Below are positions 16,109 to 22,587 of a stretch of DNA of 46,318 bases, in pieces. A model generated the notes under the pieces. It did no database searches. It saw nothing but the letters and a program-made list of their open reading frames with translations, and was not told the DNA's origin. Each line of letters starts with the position of its first letter. The stretch's first letter is position 1. The translations under genes were made by a program, and so were the position numbers. The DNA is from a virus. The DNA is taken from the IMG/VR virus record IMGVR_UViG_3300042558_002277, positions 1-46,318 of that record. One strand, 5' to 3'.

Positions 16109-16315
16109 ATGGCAGAAGTCGTTTACGACTACACCGTTGAGTTCGTAGACGATGATACGACAATCAGTATCGTCATCACGGAAGAAACAGCAGACCTTGA
16201 CCACGACAACATTAGCAAAGAAGCAGAAAAGCGTCTCTGTGAAATGTGGGGAGTCAAGAAAATCCCATCAAACTACACCATCGTGAATGTTGAGGTTCAC
16301 GAAGTAGAAATCTAA
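16109..16315 (+). CDS. Unknown protein, 68 aa
   Basis: Acidic, beta-rich (VVYDYTVEFVDDDTTISIVI) with an IVNVEVHEVEI end. It is a monocistronic unit: box promoter, one gene, terminator at 16329. Small acidic proteins like this one may bind and inhibit host factors; that is inference. Confidence 0.65.
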   Translation: MAEVVYDYTVEFVDDDTTISIVITEETADLDHDNISKEAEKRLCEMWGVKKIPSNYTIVNVEVHEVEI

Positions 16316-16328
16316 AACACCCAAAACC

Positions 16329-16359
16329 AGCCCTCGTCTTTATCAGGCGGGGGCTTTTT
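16329..16359. terminator. Bidirectional terminator hairpin
   Basis: Stem AGCCC(T)CG...CG(G)GGGCT followed by TTTTT on the + strand; on the minus strand the stem is followed by GGTTTT. It serves 16109-16315 and the convergent 16747 gene, overlapping the last codons of the latter. Confidence 0.75.
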
Positions 16360-16747
16360 GGCGTTCTATCAAATATTCCTTGGCTTCCATGACAGCATCG
16401 GCAAGGTCAGCCGACCAATCAAACAACAGAGTCACAGCCCACGACTTAATAGCCCAAACAGGCAACTCGCCCTTCATCGCAAGTTCCTGAGTCATTGGCT
16501 CGGCTTTCTGCAAAACCTCCTGCACCCGCATCGCTTCTGTCTGGGCATCAGCCTGGCGAGCGAACCAGTCCCGCACCAATTCCTGCTGCGCATCACCACG
16601 CGGGGCTATTACGCCCTTCTCAGCAAGCAGGGCATCACGAACAAATCTGGGCGGGAGCATCTTGTCCATCTCAACATCGGGGTGCTTTTCATTCCACAGG
16701 CTGAGGATAAGGTTCTGGATATCTTCTGGGAGAAGTTCGGAAATCAT
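16343..16747 (-). CDS. Unknown protein, 134 aa
   Basis: MISELLPEDIQNLILSLWNE..., mostly helical with a Gln/Ala/Glu-rich middle. Inside the gene lies one AGTCCCGC...GCGGGGCT palindrome (16567-16607). A LexA-type box sits 5 nt upstream of the ATG. The last codons lie in the terminator stem. No family recognised. Confidence 0.6.
   Translation of the reverse strand: MISELLPEDIQNLILSLWNEKHPDVEMDKMLPPRFVRDALLAEKGVIAPRGDAQQELVRDWFARQADAQTEAMRVQEVLQKAEPMTQELAMKGELPVWAIKSWAVTLLFDWSADLADAVMEAKEYLIERQKAPA
16567..16607. repeat. AGYCCCGC/GCGGGRCT palindrome
   Basis: Arms AGTCCCGC (16567-16574) and GCGGGGCT (16600-16607), 25-nt loop, inside a minus-strand gene. One G.T wobble. Confidence 0.65.
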
Positions 16748-16751
16748 GAGG

Positions 16752-16765
16752 CGAACACTAGTTCG
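16752..16765. promoter_or_regulatory. LexA-type box
   Basis: CGAACACTAGTTCG, 5 nt upstream of the minus-strand start at 16747 and 26 nt upstream of the -35 of the divergent 16860 promoter. It could control either. Confidence 0.65.
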
Positions 16766-16790
16766 GTCTTGGTCGTCTGTCTAGCACGAT

Positions 16791-16859
16791 TTGACAATGA
16801 CACACCCTTTTGGTATGATTTATCCATAACTACTAGACGCACCTGAGGAGGTGAACTAA
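16791..16859 (+). promoter_or_regulatory. Box promoter for the metallophosphatase
   Basis: TTGACA (16791-16796), spacer ATGACACACCCTTTTGG, -10 TATGAT (16814-16819). The leader holds ATAACTACTAGA and a very strong GAGGAGGTG site. Confidence 0.85.
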
Positions 16860-17558
16860 ATGAATACACGAGTAATGTTCGCAGGAGACATTCACGGGAA
16901 CCTTGACCATGCAGAATGGCTGTTCGGTCATGGCGTGGAGAACAAGGTAGATGTCATCATCGCTTGTGGAGACTTCGGCTTCTGGCCTCACTACGGCTGG
17001 GGCAAGACATACCTCAACGGCATTGAGCGTCTCGCACGAAAGTCAAACATCAAGTTGTACTGGATTGACGGCAATCACGAGAACCACGACATCATTGACG
17101 AGTTGGTTGCTGAGAATGGCTCAGAAAACCTTATCCCTATTGGTAGCGAGTGGATTCAGTACATCCCACGAGGCTGTCGTTTCACGCTCGGTTCCAAGAC
17201 AATCATGGGATACGGCGGTGCATACAGTTGGGACTGGGATAGGCGGGAACTTGGGCTTTCCTACTGGAAGCAAGAACTCATCAATGAATACAAGATTGAC
17301 GAGATTGCTGAAGAGAAGGTAGATATCCTTGTGACTCACGAAGCACCTTTCGGTAAGGAAATCTCCTACAAGGACGAAATCCCCATCTCTATCCGTCAGC
17401 GTGAACTTGTCTTGGAAATCCAGAACAAAGTCAATCCCGACCTTCATGTGTGCGGTCACCACCACACACGGGAGAACTGGCAATCAGGAATTACTGATGT
17501 TCATGTTCTTGGTCGTGACGACATGGAAGATGAGTCCGTGTTAATCATGGATATTTAA
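16860..17558 (+). CDS. Calcineurin-like metallophosphoesterase
   Basis: 232 aa. All motifs of the two-metal phosphoesterase fold are visible: GDIHGN (9-14), GDFGFW, GNHEN, THEAPFG and GHHHTRENW. Such enzymes dephosphorylate proteins or hydrolyse nucleotides; the GDIHGN/GNHE form is like PP1/lambda-type phosphatases. The unusually strong ribosome site (GAGGAGGTG) suggests high expression. Monocistronic with its own terminator. Confidence 0.9.
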   Translation: MNTRVMFAGDIHGNLDHAEWLFGHGVENKVDVIIACGDFGFWPHYGWGKTYLNGIERLARKSNIKLYWIDGNHENHDIIDELVAENGSENLIPIGSEWIQYIPRGCRFTLGSKTIMGYGGAYSWDWDRRELGLSYWKQELINEYKIDEIAEEKVDILVTHEAPFGKEISYKDEIPISIRQRELVLEIQNKVNPDLHVCGHHHTRENWQSGITDVHVLGRDDMEDESVLIMDI

Positions 17559-17574
17559 TCCCCCCAAAAAGAAA

Positions 17575-17613
17575 ACCCCCACTCCGAGTTAATCCTCAGG
17601 GTGGGGGTTTTTC
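17575..17613 (+). terminator. Rho-independent terminator
   Basis: Stem ACCCCCAC...GTGGGGGT followed by TTTTTC, 17 nt after the metallophosphatase stop. Confidence 0.85.
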
Positions 17614-17650
17614 TTATTGTTCGTTACGCCTCACAGGACGGTTTAACGAA

Positions 17651-18091
17651 TTAGAAAGGTTCGTCTTCCTCAACAACCTTTGCGGTTGCCTTCTTGACTG
17701 GGTTTGCCTTCTTGACTCCGCCTTCGCCTTCGGTACGAGCCTTGCGAGTTACCTCGGAAAGTCCACCGACATTTGCGCCGATTCGGTCAGCCAGAAGTTG
17801 TACTCGTGAACGCTTTGCGCCACTTTCCTTGTCTTCCCATGTTTGCTGTTCCAAGCGACCAACGATGATGACGCTCATTCCCTTTTCAAGAATGTTCGCT
17901 GCGTCTTCAGCGAGGTTTCTCCATGCAACAACATCAAAGTACGAGGTCTTTTCTTGACGCTCGCCATCTTTGTCGTTCCAATACTCGTTACAAGCAATAC
18001 TGAATTCCAACTTGGGTGCTCCACCCGTTAGAAACTTCAACTCTGGGTCACTTGTCAAGTTCCCATAAATTGTTACTGCTGTAGATGCCAT
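17651..18091 (-). CDS. ssb: Single-stranded DNA-binding protein
   Basis: 146 aa. OB fold typical of bacterial SSB: TAVTIYGNLTSDPELKFLTG, SYFDVVAWRNLAEDAANILE and KGMSVIIVGRLEQQTWEDKE. The linker is Lys-rich (KKANPVKKATAK) and ends in the acidic tip EEDEPF, the counterpart of the DDDIPF tail that recruits partner proteins. It protects ssDNA at the phage fork. It stands apart from the main replication operon. Confidence 0.93.
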   Translation of the reverse strand: MASTAVTIYGNLTSDPELKFLTGGAPKLEFSIACNEYWNDKDGERQEKTSYFDVVAWRNLAEDAANILEKGMSVIIVGRLEQQTWEDKESGAKRSRVQLLADRIGANVGGLSEVTRKARTEGEGGVKKANPVKKATAKVVEEDEPF

Positions 18092-18172
18092 ACTAATGCT
18101 CCTCAGATTGATGAAGCACGGAAGTCCCGTGGTTCACCGTGAATAGTAACAGGATGTGCTAGAAATAGCAAC

Positions 18173-18400
18173 ATGAATTCTAACGAAGCACGCCTTAAAG
18201 TTCACGGGGCTATTACGGAAGTTCTAGTAGCGATGGCCGTTGAGGACGAAGCGACCGACGACGATATCGAGTCGCTCACAGAAGAAATGGGTGAACTTGC
18301 TGATGTCATCATGGAAGACCTCGGCTTGGAAGTTGTTTCAGTAAACGAAGATAAGTCAATCAATGCTGTTCTGCGTCTGTTTATTGACGAGGAAAACTAA
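18173..18400 (+). CDS. Unknown acidic protein, 75 aa
   Basis: Strongly acidic helical protein (VEDEATDDDIESLTEEMGEL). No Shine-Dalgarno is obvious; the ATG follows TAGCAAC, and a weak -10 (TAGAAA) lies about 10 nt upstream, so a leaderless transcript is possible. The stop overlaps the start of the next gene. Confidence 0.6.
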   Translation: MNSNEARLKVHGAITEVLVAMAVEDEATDDDIESLTEEMGELADVIMEDLGLEVVSVNEDKSINAVLRLFIDEEN

Positions 18401-18561
18401 TGAAACGCCGTGATTATCTAGCGAAATGCGATGAATGCGGTGCGATGTACGACCCAGATGCGGTTGAGCACATCATAGTAGAGGGTCAACCTTTGGCGAA
18501 GTGTTTGGTTGTTCCCTCTCCAACACCTCCCGAACCGCGCGGGTTAGATAAGTTTGGCTGA
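18400..18561 (+). CDS. Small Cys-containing protein, 53 aa
   Basis: MKRRDYLAKCDECGAMYDPD... with CDEC and a later KC, like a half zinc ribbon, then a Pro-rich end. It starts at the TAATG overlap with 18173. The last 89 nt run opposite the 3' end of the convergent minus gene, so at least one of the two ends is unusual. Confidence 0.5.
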   Translation: MKRRDYLAKCDECGAMYDPDAVEHIIVEGQPLAKCLVVPSPTPPEPRGLDKFG

Positions 18562-18925
18562 GAGCAAAAACTTCTCGTCGGTAATCTGACATCGCAGAAG
18601 TCCCGAGTACTTTACGCCAGATGTTTTCGTCAAAGATGTTGTGGCTACCCAGTAGATAATCCTCAACTTCGTACTTTTCCATCAGGATTTCTATGTCCCA
18701 GCCCATCTTGGTGCTGATGTAATTCATAAGCGAGATAGATACTTCGTCTTCTCCATGCTTTTCGTAAAGTTTGTCCAACAATCGAGATACTTCTTTGTTC
18801 ACTCGCTTCTCTCTTCTGTCGGCTTCTATAAAGAACTGGCTGACCAGGTACGAAACAGTTTGTTCTGTGTCGGGTAGGTCAAGTGGGAACAGTTCGTCGT
18901 CGTCTTCGTCTTCGTAGTCGTACAT
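18473..18925 (-). CDS. Unknown acidic protein, 150 aa
   Basis: Starts MYDYEDEDDDELFPLDLPD; an upstream in-frame start at 18979 would run into the terminator. Helical, with RREKRVNKEVSRLLDKLYEK and a conserved-looking LMNYISTKMGWDIEILMEKY. It overlaps the 3' end of the 18400 gene in antisense by 89 nt. No family recognised. Confidence 0.6.
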   Translation of the reverse strand: MYDYEDEDDDELFPLDLPDTEQTVSYLVSQFFIEADRREKRVNKEVSRLLDKLYEKHGEDEVSISLMNYISTKMGWDIEILMEKYEVEDYLLGSHNIFDENIWRKVLGTSAMSDYRREVFALSQTYLTRAVREVLEREQPNTSPKVDPLL

Positions 18926-18959
18926 TCTTGCCTCACTTCTACTTGCTCTATCATAAACG

Positions 18960-18996
18960 AAAAGGGTGCCCCTCCGCACTGGAAGGACACCCTTTT
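18960..18996 (-). terminator. Terminator of the 20034 gene
   Basis: AAAAGGGTG(C)CC...GG(A)CACCCTTTT hairpin, symmetrical; on the minus strand it follows the 19009 stop and is followed by TTTTCG. Confidence 0.75.
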
Positions 18997-19008
18997 GTTG
19001 TTTTTGTT

Positions 19009-20034
19009 TTAGACGAGTTGCATAACTGCGTGTTGTGTCTCAATCTTCTTTCGTGTTACCCACGAGTTGTCGTCCATTGACGCTTGCGCCATAGCCAACT
19101 TGTCGTCGTCACGATAGTGGTCGAGATACTCCACGATGGAGTTGTAGATGCTCCAGCCGTTGTAGCCGTAGTTCTTTCCGTTTCGTTCATTGACATAAAG
19201 CCCACGAACGAGTTGATTGATTTCGTCACGGTTCTTGCGCTGACGGTCTGTTTCGTCTCTCTTCGCTGGGAAGACAGCATTAACAACCTTGTCAAGCGAT
19301 GCCGAACCAAGAGGTACAGGGATAGCAAGCATGCGCTCTGCTGTTTCCTTAAACGACTTAGCCCAATCAATGGAGATACGCAACGCTTCGTTAGCGTCCT
19401 GAATTGCTGTGTCCACATTGCGTGTGTGACGAGCAGTAAAGGTGCGCTCAGCGTCTTTGAGACCCATGATTACGGTGTTCTGACATACAGCACGGATATC
19501 GGTATTTGCATATCGAATCGGCCAAATGCCGTCATGACCAGTACTAACTACTAGGTAGCGAGCAATACGGTCGTTTACACCCATAGGGTCAATTACAAGA
19601 CTCCCAAGGTCAATCGTGGAGAAGAAACGAGCGCCACCCTTGAGTACGCCACATGTATCAAGCACTGCGTCGCCCTTGGTTGCACCGACAACTGCCAATG
19701 CACGCTCCATTACTTCACGGTTCTGACGCACTTCATAACGAGTACCAACTGTTGCCAGTGGGTCGTAAGTGTTGTCGTCATTCTTGCGAATAGTTGCACG
19801 ACTGTCCTCGATGATTACTGGGTGACCATTCTTATCAAGAATGAGTTTTCCATCGTCATCAACCGCTGCGACCTTTGTTAATACAACATCGTAATCAGCC
19901 TGAGCCGCTTCCAACATTGCATCAAGGGTTTGGAGACCCTTCATTGGTTTTCCGAGACGGTGCCACGGTGCTTCACGGTCTGCGTATGCGAACCGAGCCT
20001 GTCCGTCTTTGTTGACTTCTAAGTTATGTGCCAT
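19009..20034 (-). CDS. DUF932-family protein
   Basis: 341 aa. The N-terminus FAYADREAPWHRLGKPMKGL and later LATVGTRYEVRQNREVMERA, WPIRYANTDIRAVCQNTVIM and RTFTARHTRN fit the phage/plasmid DUF932 (TIGR03299-type) family, whose biochemical role is not established. It has its own promoter (TTGACA, 17 nt, TAAACT) without the box, and its own terminator. Confidence 0.8.
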   Translation of the reverse strand: MAHNLEVNKDGQARFAYADREAPWHRLGKPMKGLQTLDAMLEAAQADYDVVLTKVAAVDDDGKLILDKNGHPVIIEDSRATIRKNDDNTYDPLATVGTRYEVRQNREVMERALAVVGATKGDAVLDTCGVLKGGARFFSTIDLGSLVIDPMGVNDRIARYLVVSTGHDGIWPIRYANTDIRAVCQNTVIMGLKDAERTFTARHTRNVDTAIQDANEALRISIDWAKSFKETAERMLAIPVPLGSASLDKVVNAVFPAKRDETDRQRKNRDEINQLVRGLYVNERNGKNYGYNGWSIYNSIVEYLDHYRDDDKLAMAQASMDDNSWVTRKKIETQHAVMQLV

Positions 20035-20107
20035 GCCTTACCTTTCTAATAAAACAAACCTTATGGCTTGTTGAGATAAGTTTATCGGGTTACGACTGGT
20101 TTGTCAA
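20035..20107 (-). promoter_or_regulatory. Box-less promoter for the DUF932 gene
   Basis: Minus strand TTGACA (20107-20102), 17 nt, TAAACT (20084-20079), with a leader ending AGAAAGGTAAGGC before the ATG. The -10 region (GATAAACTTATCTCAA) resembles that of the 15541 promoter. Confidence 0.75.
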
Positions 20108-20116
20108 CTTAATTTA

Positions 20117-21085
20117 TCAGCCACGCCCAGAAGACGCTGACCAGTGACCAATACCGCCATTATTAAGCAAATACCTAGCCACCTTCAAGTTGCATCTTGA
20201 GTTCAGCAGAACATTCATGCTGGTTCCGCCACAGACCTGTCTCGTCACAGTCCTCCACGAAGAGTTAATTTGGAGCAACCCGTAATCTTTCGTGCCATTG
20301 GAATTTGGTTTAGAAACAATCTTTTCCTGACATCTGCTTTCACGCCACATAATGTATGAAAACTTTTTGACTGGGACAAGGCCGTGCGCCTTCAGTTGGG
20401 CTTCCCACTGCGGGCATCTCTTCACCTGGTTGCTCTGTGCCGAAACACGCCCCGAAAGCCCCGCAGCGCTAACTGCTGGTGTTGCAACGCGGGACTTCTT
20501 CCATTCAGCCATTCCTTCTTCGGTGAAACGAAGATGATTTGGTTTGCGGGTTTTCCAGTTGACGCAGTTCTTTCCCCAGTTTTTTGCGTTTCTCCAACCG
20601 ATGGCTGGGCGGAAAAACGGCTTGTTGTTCTGCTTGTCATCGAGAGAACCGAATGTGTTACGGGTTTGGAATCCAAAAAAAGCGATGCGGTTGCCGACAA
20701 CAATTTGCTCTTCTTTTGTTGCCTTCTTTGGTGTTTTTGCAAATTCCCATCCGCCGTATCCTCGCCATGCGCTTTGAGCAATACCGAGTCCACCTGCGTA
20801 GTAGCCACCATCGTTCCAATTGTGGTTTGTCTCACACCACGAAACTGCTTCCCAAAACTTTACAGACCCTGCTTTTTTCGTTTTGAGTTGCTCAGCAAGT
20901 TCTGGATGAATTGCGTTGATGGTTGTTGCGTGGATGCCGAATGACAGCACGGGGCTCTTGGCTTCGGGGTTCGGAGCCTGGGTTGTTGTGGTGACGATTG
21001 GGGCGCTATGTGCAGTAGTTAGTGGAATTGCGGTTCCAAGTAGAAGTGATGTGGATACGGAAAACAGGGTTATTGTTTTGTTCAT
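20117..21085 (-). CDS. Secreted Rpf-like plus lysozyme-like cell-wall hydrolase (endolysin candidate)
   Basis: 322 aa. Sec-type signal peptide, residues 1-28 (hydrophobic 4-24, AHSA-P). The resuscitation-promoting-factor-like domain is at about 75-115, with FWEAVSWCETNHNWNDGGYY and the catalytic Glu85. A linker follows, then a second transglycosylase/lysozyme-like domain from about 240: MWRESRCQ with Glu249, DYGLLQINSSW and a Cys-bearing LLNSRCNLKVARYLL helix. It would cut peptidoglycan glycan strands outside the membrane. The signal peptide suggests Sec-dependent export. A palindrome lies inside the gene at 20456. GAAGGAG precedes the start. Confidence 0.88.
   Translation of the reverse strand: MNKTITLFSVSTSLLLGTAIPLTTAHSAPIVTTTTQAPNPEAKSPVLSFGIHATTINAIHPELAEQLKTKKAGSVKFWEAVSWCETNHNWNDGGYYAGGLGIAQSAWRGYGGWEFAKTPKKATKEEQIVVGNRIAFFGFQTRNTFGSLDDKQNNKPFFRPAIGWRNAKNWGKNCVNWKTRKPNHLRFTEEGMAEWKKSRVATPAVSAAGLSGRVSAQSNQVKRCPQWEAQLKAHGLVPVKKFSYIMWRESRCQEKIVSKPNSNGTKDYGLLQINSSWRTVTRQVCGGTSMNVLLNSRCNLKVARYLLNNGGIGHWSASSGRG
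20456..20497. repeat. AGYCCCGC/GCGGGRCT palindrome
   Basis: Arms AAGCCCCGC (20456-20464) and GCGGGACTT (20489-20497), inside the coding region of the lysin. The minus-strand RNA pairs fully with one G.U. Confidence 0.65.
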
Positions 21086-21241
21086 GGTTTTCTCCTTCGC
21101 TAGGCGGATAAGGAACGCTGTCTGTCGGAAGGTAGTTAGGCGCAGACAACGCTTTCTATGTCAAGTAGTCACAAGTTCTAGTTTACCAACTGATGGCTGA
21201 GAGTTCTAGTGGTTCATACTTTGTATTGTTAGATAAACCAG

Positions 21242-21263
21242 AAAACCCCCCGTTTAAGGGGAG
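21242..21263 (-). terminator. Terminator of the 21889 gene
   Basis: Minus strand CTCCCC-ttaaac-GGGGGG followed by TTTTCT. Confidence 0.65.
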
Positions 21264-21304
21264 TTCTCGGTGAAGAAATTGTTAGATAATTGGGGCTAAA
21301 ACCC

Positions 21305-21889
21305 CTAATCTCCTGAATAATTATTGACACTTCGGGTCTCGTAAGAGTGCCCACACTCGCAAGTAAACACGGTACGAAGGTTGTGCGTACCGAGAACATG
21401 ATTACTCTTGCCGAATGTCTCCGATGTGTAGCAATGAAAGTGCGCTGTTGCGATGTGCTTCATTGCTTCTGCGTGAGTCGCTCCCGTGTTGTCCTTACGA
21501 AAAGCCTCGTATTCATTGGGGTATTCACTCGCCAACGCTTCTCGTGCTTTTGCTATGTCCATATCCTCGTAGCGCACAACAAGCCGTGTCACATAATCGC
21601 TTGCATCCCACTTGCCCGTGAGTGTTTCACCGAAGTAAATCTCCACTAGGTCATTCCACTTGGATGAGTACTTGTAGCCCAACTGCACAAGAGAGTTGAG
21701 GTCTTGGGTTAAACGGTACGAGAGATACTGAGGGTACTTTGAGCCGTTCTCCGCTTCCCATGCGAGGAGAGTGTTATGACCGACCATGCGTGCGTTCTGC
21801 ATGATTCGGTTGCGCTCATTGCCTTCGGGAAGTACGGCAGGCACGAGGTTGAGCATTGGTGTTATGTCTAGTTTGGTCTTTGTTTCCAT
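21305..21889 (-). CDS. Unknown protein with C-terminal Cys site
   Basis: 194 aa, starting METKTKLDITPMLNLVPAVL. It has helical segments through the middle; the C-terminus contains HFHCYTSE...FTCECGHSYE, a possible metal site. Leaderless: the ATG lies 6 nt after the -10. No family recognised. Confidence 0.65.
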   Translation of the reverse strand: METKTKLDITPMLNLVPAVLPEGNERNRIMQNARMVGHNTLLAWEAENGSKYPQYLSYRLTQDLNSLVQLGYKYSSKWNDLVEIYFGETLTGKWDASDYVTRLVVRYEDMDIAKAREALASEYPNEYEAFRKDNTGATHAEAMKHIATAHFHCYTSETFGKSNHVLGTHNLRTVFTCECGHSYETRSVNNYSGD

Positions 21890-21924
21890 ACACACATCTT
21901 ACAGCAGGGGTGTATCAATGTCAA
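21890..21924 (-). promoter_or_regulatory. Box promoter, leaderless, for 21889
   Basis: Minus strand TTGACA (21924-21919), spacer TTGATACACCCCTGCTG, -10 TAAGAT (21901-21896), six bases, ATG. One of the best matches to the full consensus. Confidence 0.85.
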
Positions 21925-21948
21925 GTGTTTCAGAGAAACTTATCCAGT

Positions 21949-22020
21949 GGGTCACCTGGGATTCGAACCCAGAACCTGCGGATTAAAAGTCCGTTACTCT
22001 AACCGTTGAGTTAGTGACCC
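21949..22020 (-). tRNA. tRNA-Lys (anticodon UUU)
   Basis: 72 nt. Acceptor GGGTCAC/GTGACCC, D arm ACTC-AACGGTTA-GAGT, anticodon loop CTTTTAA (anticodon TTT), T arm CTGGG-TTCGAAT-CCCAG. The first pair of the anticodon stem is an A.C mismatch. CCA is not encoded. It reads AAA/AAG, common in this Lys-rich, low-GC genome. Confidence 0.92.
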
Positions 22021-22023
22021 CAG

Positions 22024-22064
22024 CAGCCCCGCGCCACCCATTGCCGTGTCGCAACGCGGGGCTG
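22024..22064. repeat. Perfect 10-bp palindrome next to the tRNA
   Basis: Arms CAGCCCCGCG (22024-22033) and CGCGGGGCTG (22055-22064), 21-nt loop, starting 4 nt beyond the tRNA 5' end. Member of the AGYCCCGC family. Confidence 0.75.
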
Positions 22065-22110
22065 CGCACAGTATGGCACGCCCAGAACAAGAAGGCAAAT
22101 GCGGGCAAAA

Positions 22111-22137
22111 GAAAAGCCCCCACCCGAAGGCAGGGGC
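22111..22137 (-). terminator. Terminator of the 22311 gene
   Basis: Minus strand GCCCCTGCC-TTCG-GGTGGGGGC followed by TTTTC. Confidence 0.85.
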
Positions 22138-22143
22138 AAAACT

Positions 22144-22311
22144 TTATTTTCCTCTTATTTGTTTCTCGCACTCCAAGCAGATGACTGCCGACTCTCCAGC
22201 ATTAGCAGAGGCTACGGCAAACGGTAAGCGAGCGTAAACCACTCGTGTTTCATCTGTTGTTATTTCTCCGCAATCATCACAGAATGTGAAGTCATCCTGT
22301 TCGTTTCCCAT
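22144..22311 (-). CDS. Zinc-ribbon microprotein, 55 aa
   Basis: MGNEQDDFTFCDDCGEITTD ... VICLECEKQIRGK. Two C-x-x-C knuckles about 35 residues apart form a small treble-clef or ribbon. It is a single-gene unit with box promoter, ACCTACTA leader (AAAAAGGA) and terminator. Function unknown; nucleic-acid or protein binding is likely. Confidence 0.7.
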   Translation of the reverse strand: MGNEQDDFTFCDDCGEITTDETRVVYARLPFAVASANAGESAVICLECEKQIRGK

Positions 22312-22372
22312 TTTCTATTTTCCTTTTTCTAGTAGGTAATTACATCTTACTGCAAGGGTGTGTCGGGGTAAT
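22312..22372 (-). promoter_or_regulatory. Box promoter for 22311
   Basis: Minus strand spacer CCGACACACCCTTGCAG, -10 TAAGAT (22349-22344), leader TTACCTACTAGAAAAAGGA. The -35 position reads ATTACC. Confidence 0.75.
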
Positions 22373-22381
22373 CCTGATGGG

Positions 22382-22531
22382 CTAGAAGGGCTGTTCGCCC
22401 TCCACCTCACGGAGCAGGTAACCCACTTCCTTGTCGGAGAGGTGCTCCAAAGACCGCTTGGTCTCTGCGTAAGACTCATTCCATATGTTGGAAAGAATCT
22501 CAATCTTGTAATCTCGGCTTGCTGTTTTCAT
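22382..22531 (-). CDS. Small unknown protein, 49 aa
   Basis: MKTASRDYKIEILSNIWNES then YAETKRSLEHLSDKEVGYLL, one or two helices. The start follows AAAGGAGCG 6 nt upstream. A TATATA lies about 15 nt further up with no good -35. No family. Confidence 0.55.
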   Translation of the reverse strand: MKTASRDYKIEILSNIWNESYAETKRSLEHLSDKEVGYLLREVEGEQPF

Positions 22532-22587
22532 GTTCGCTCCTTTGCGCTTGTACCTATATAGCGCACGAGAACAGAAACATTCACGGT

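Noticed and set aside
20384-20944. 186-aa + strand ORF opposite the lysin gene
   Set aside because: Cys/Leu-rich shadow of a well-supported secreted lysin on the other strand.
22315-22503. Minus-strand ORF of 62 aa at 22315-22503
   Set aside because: It runs through the box promoter and leader of 22311; the 49-aa frame starting at 22531 has the Shine-Dalgarno and fits better.
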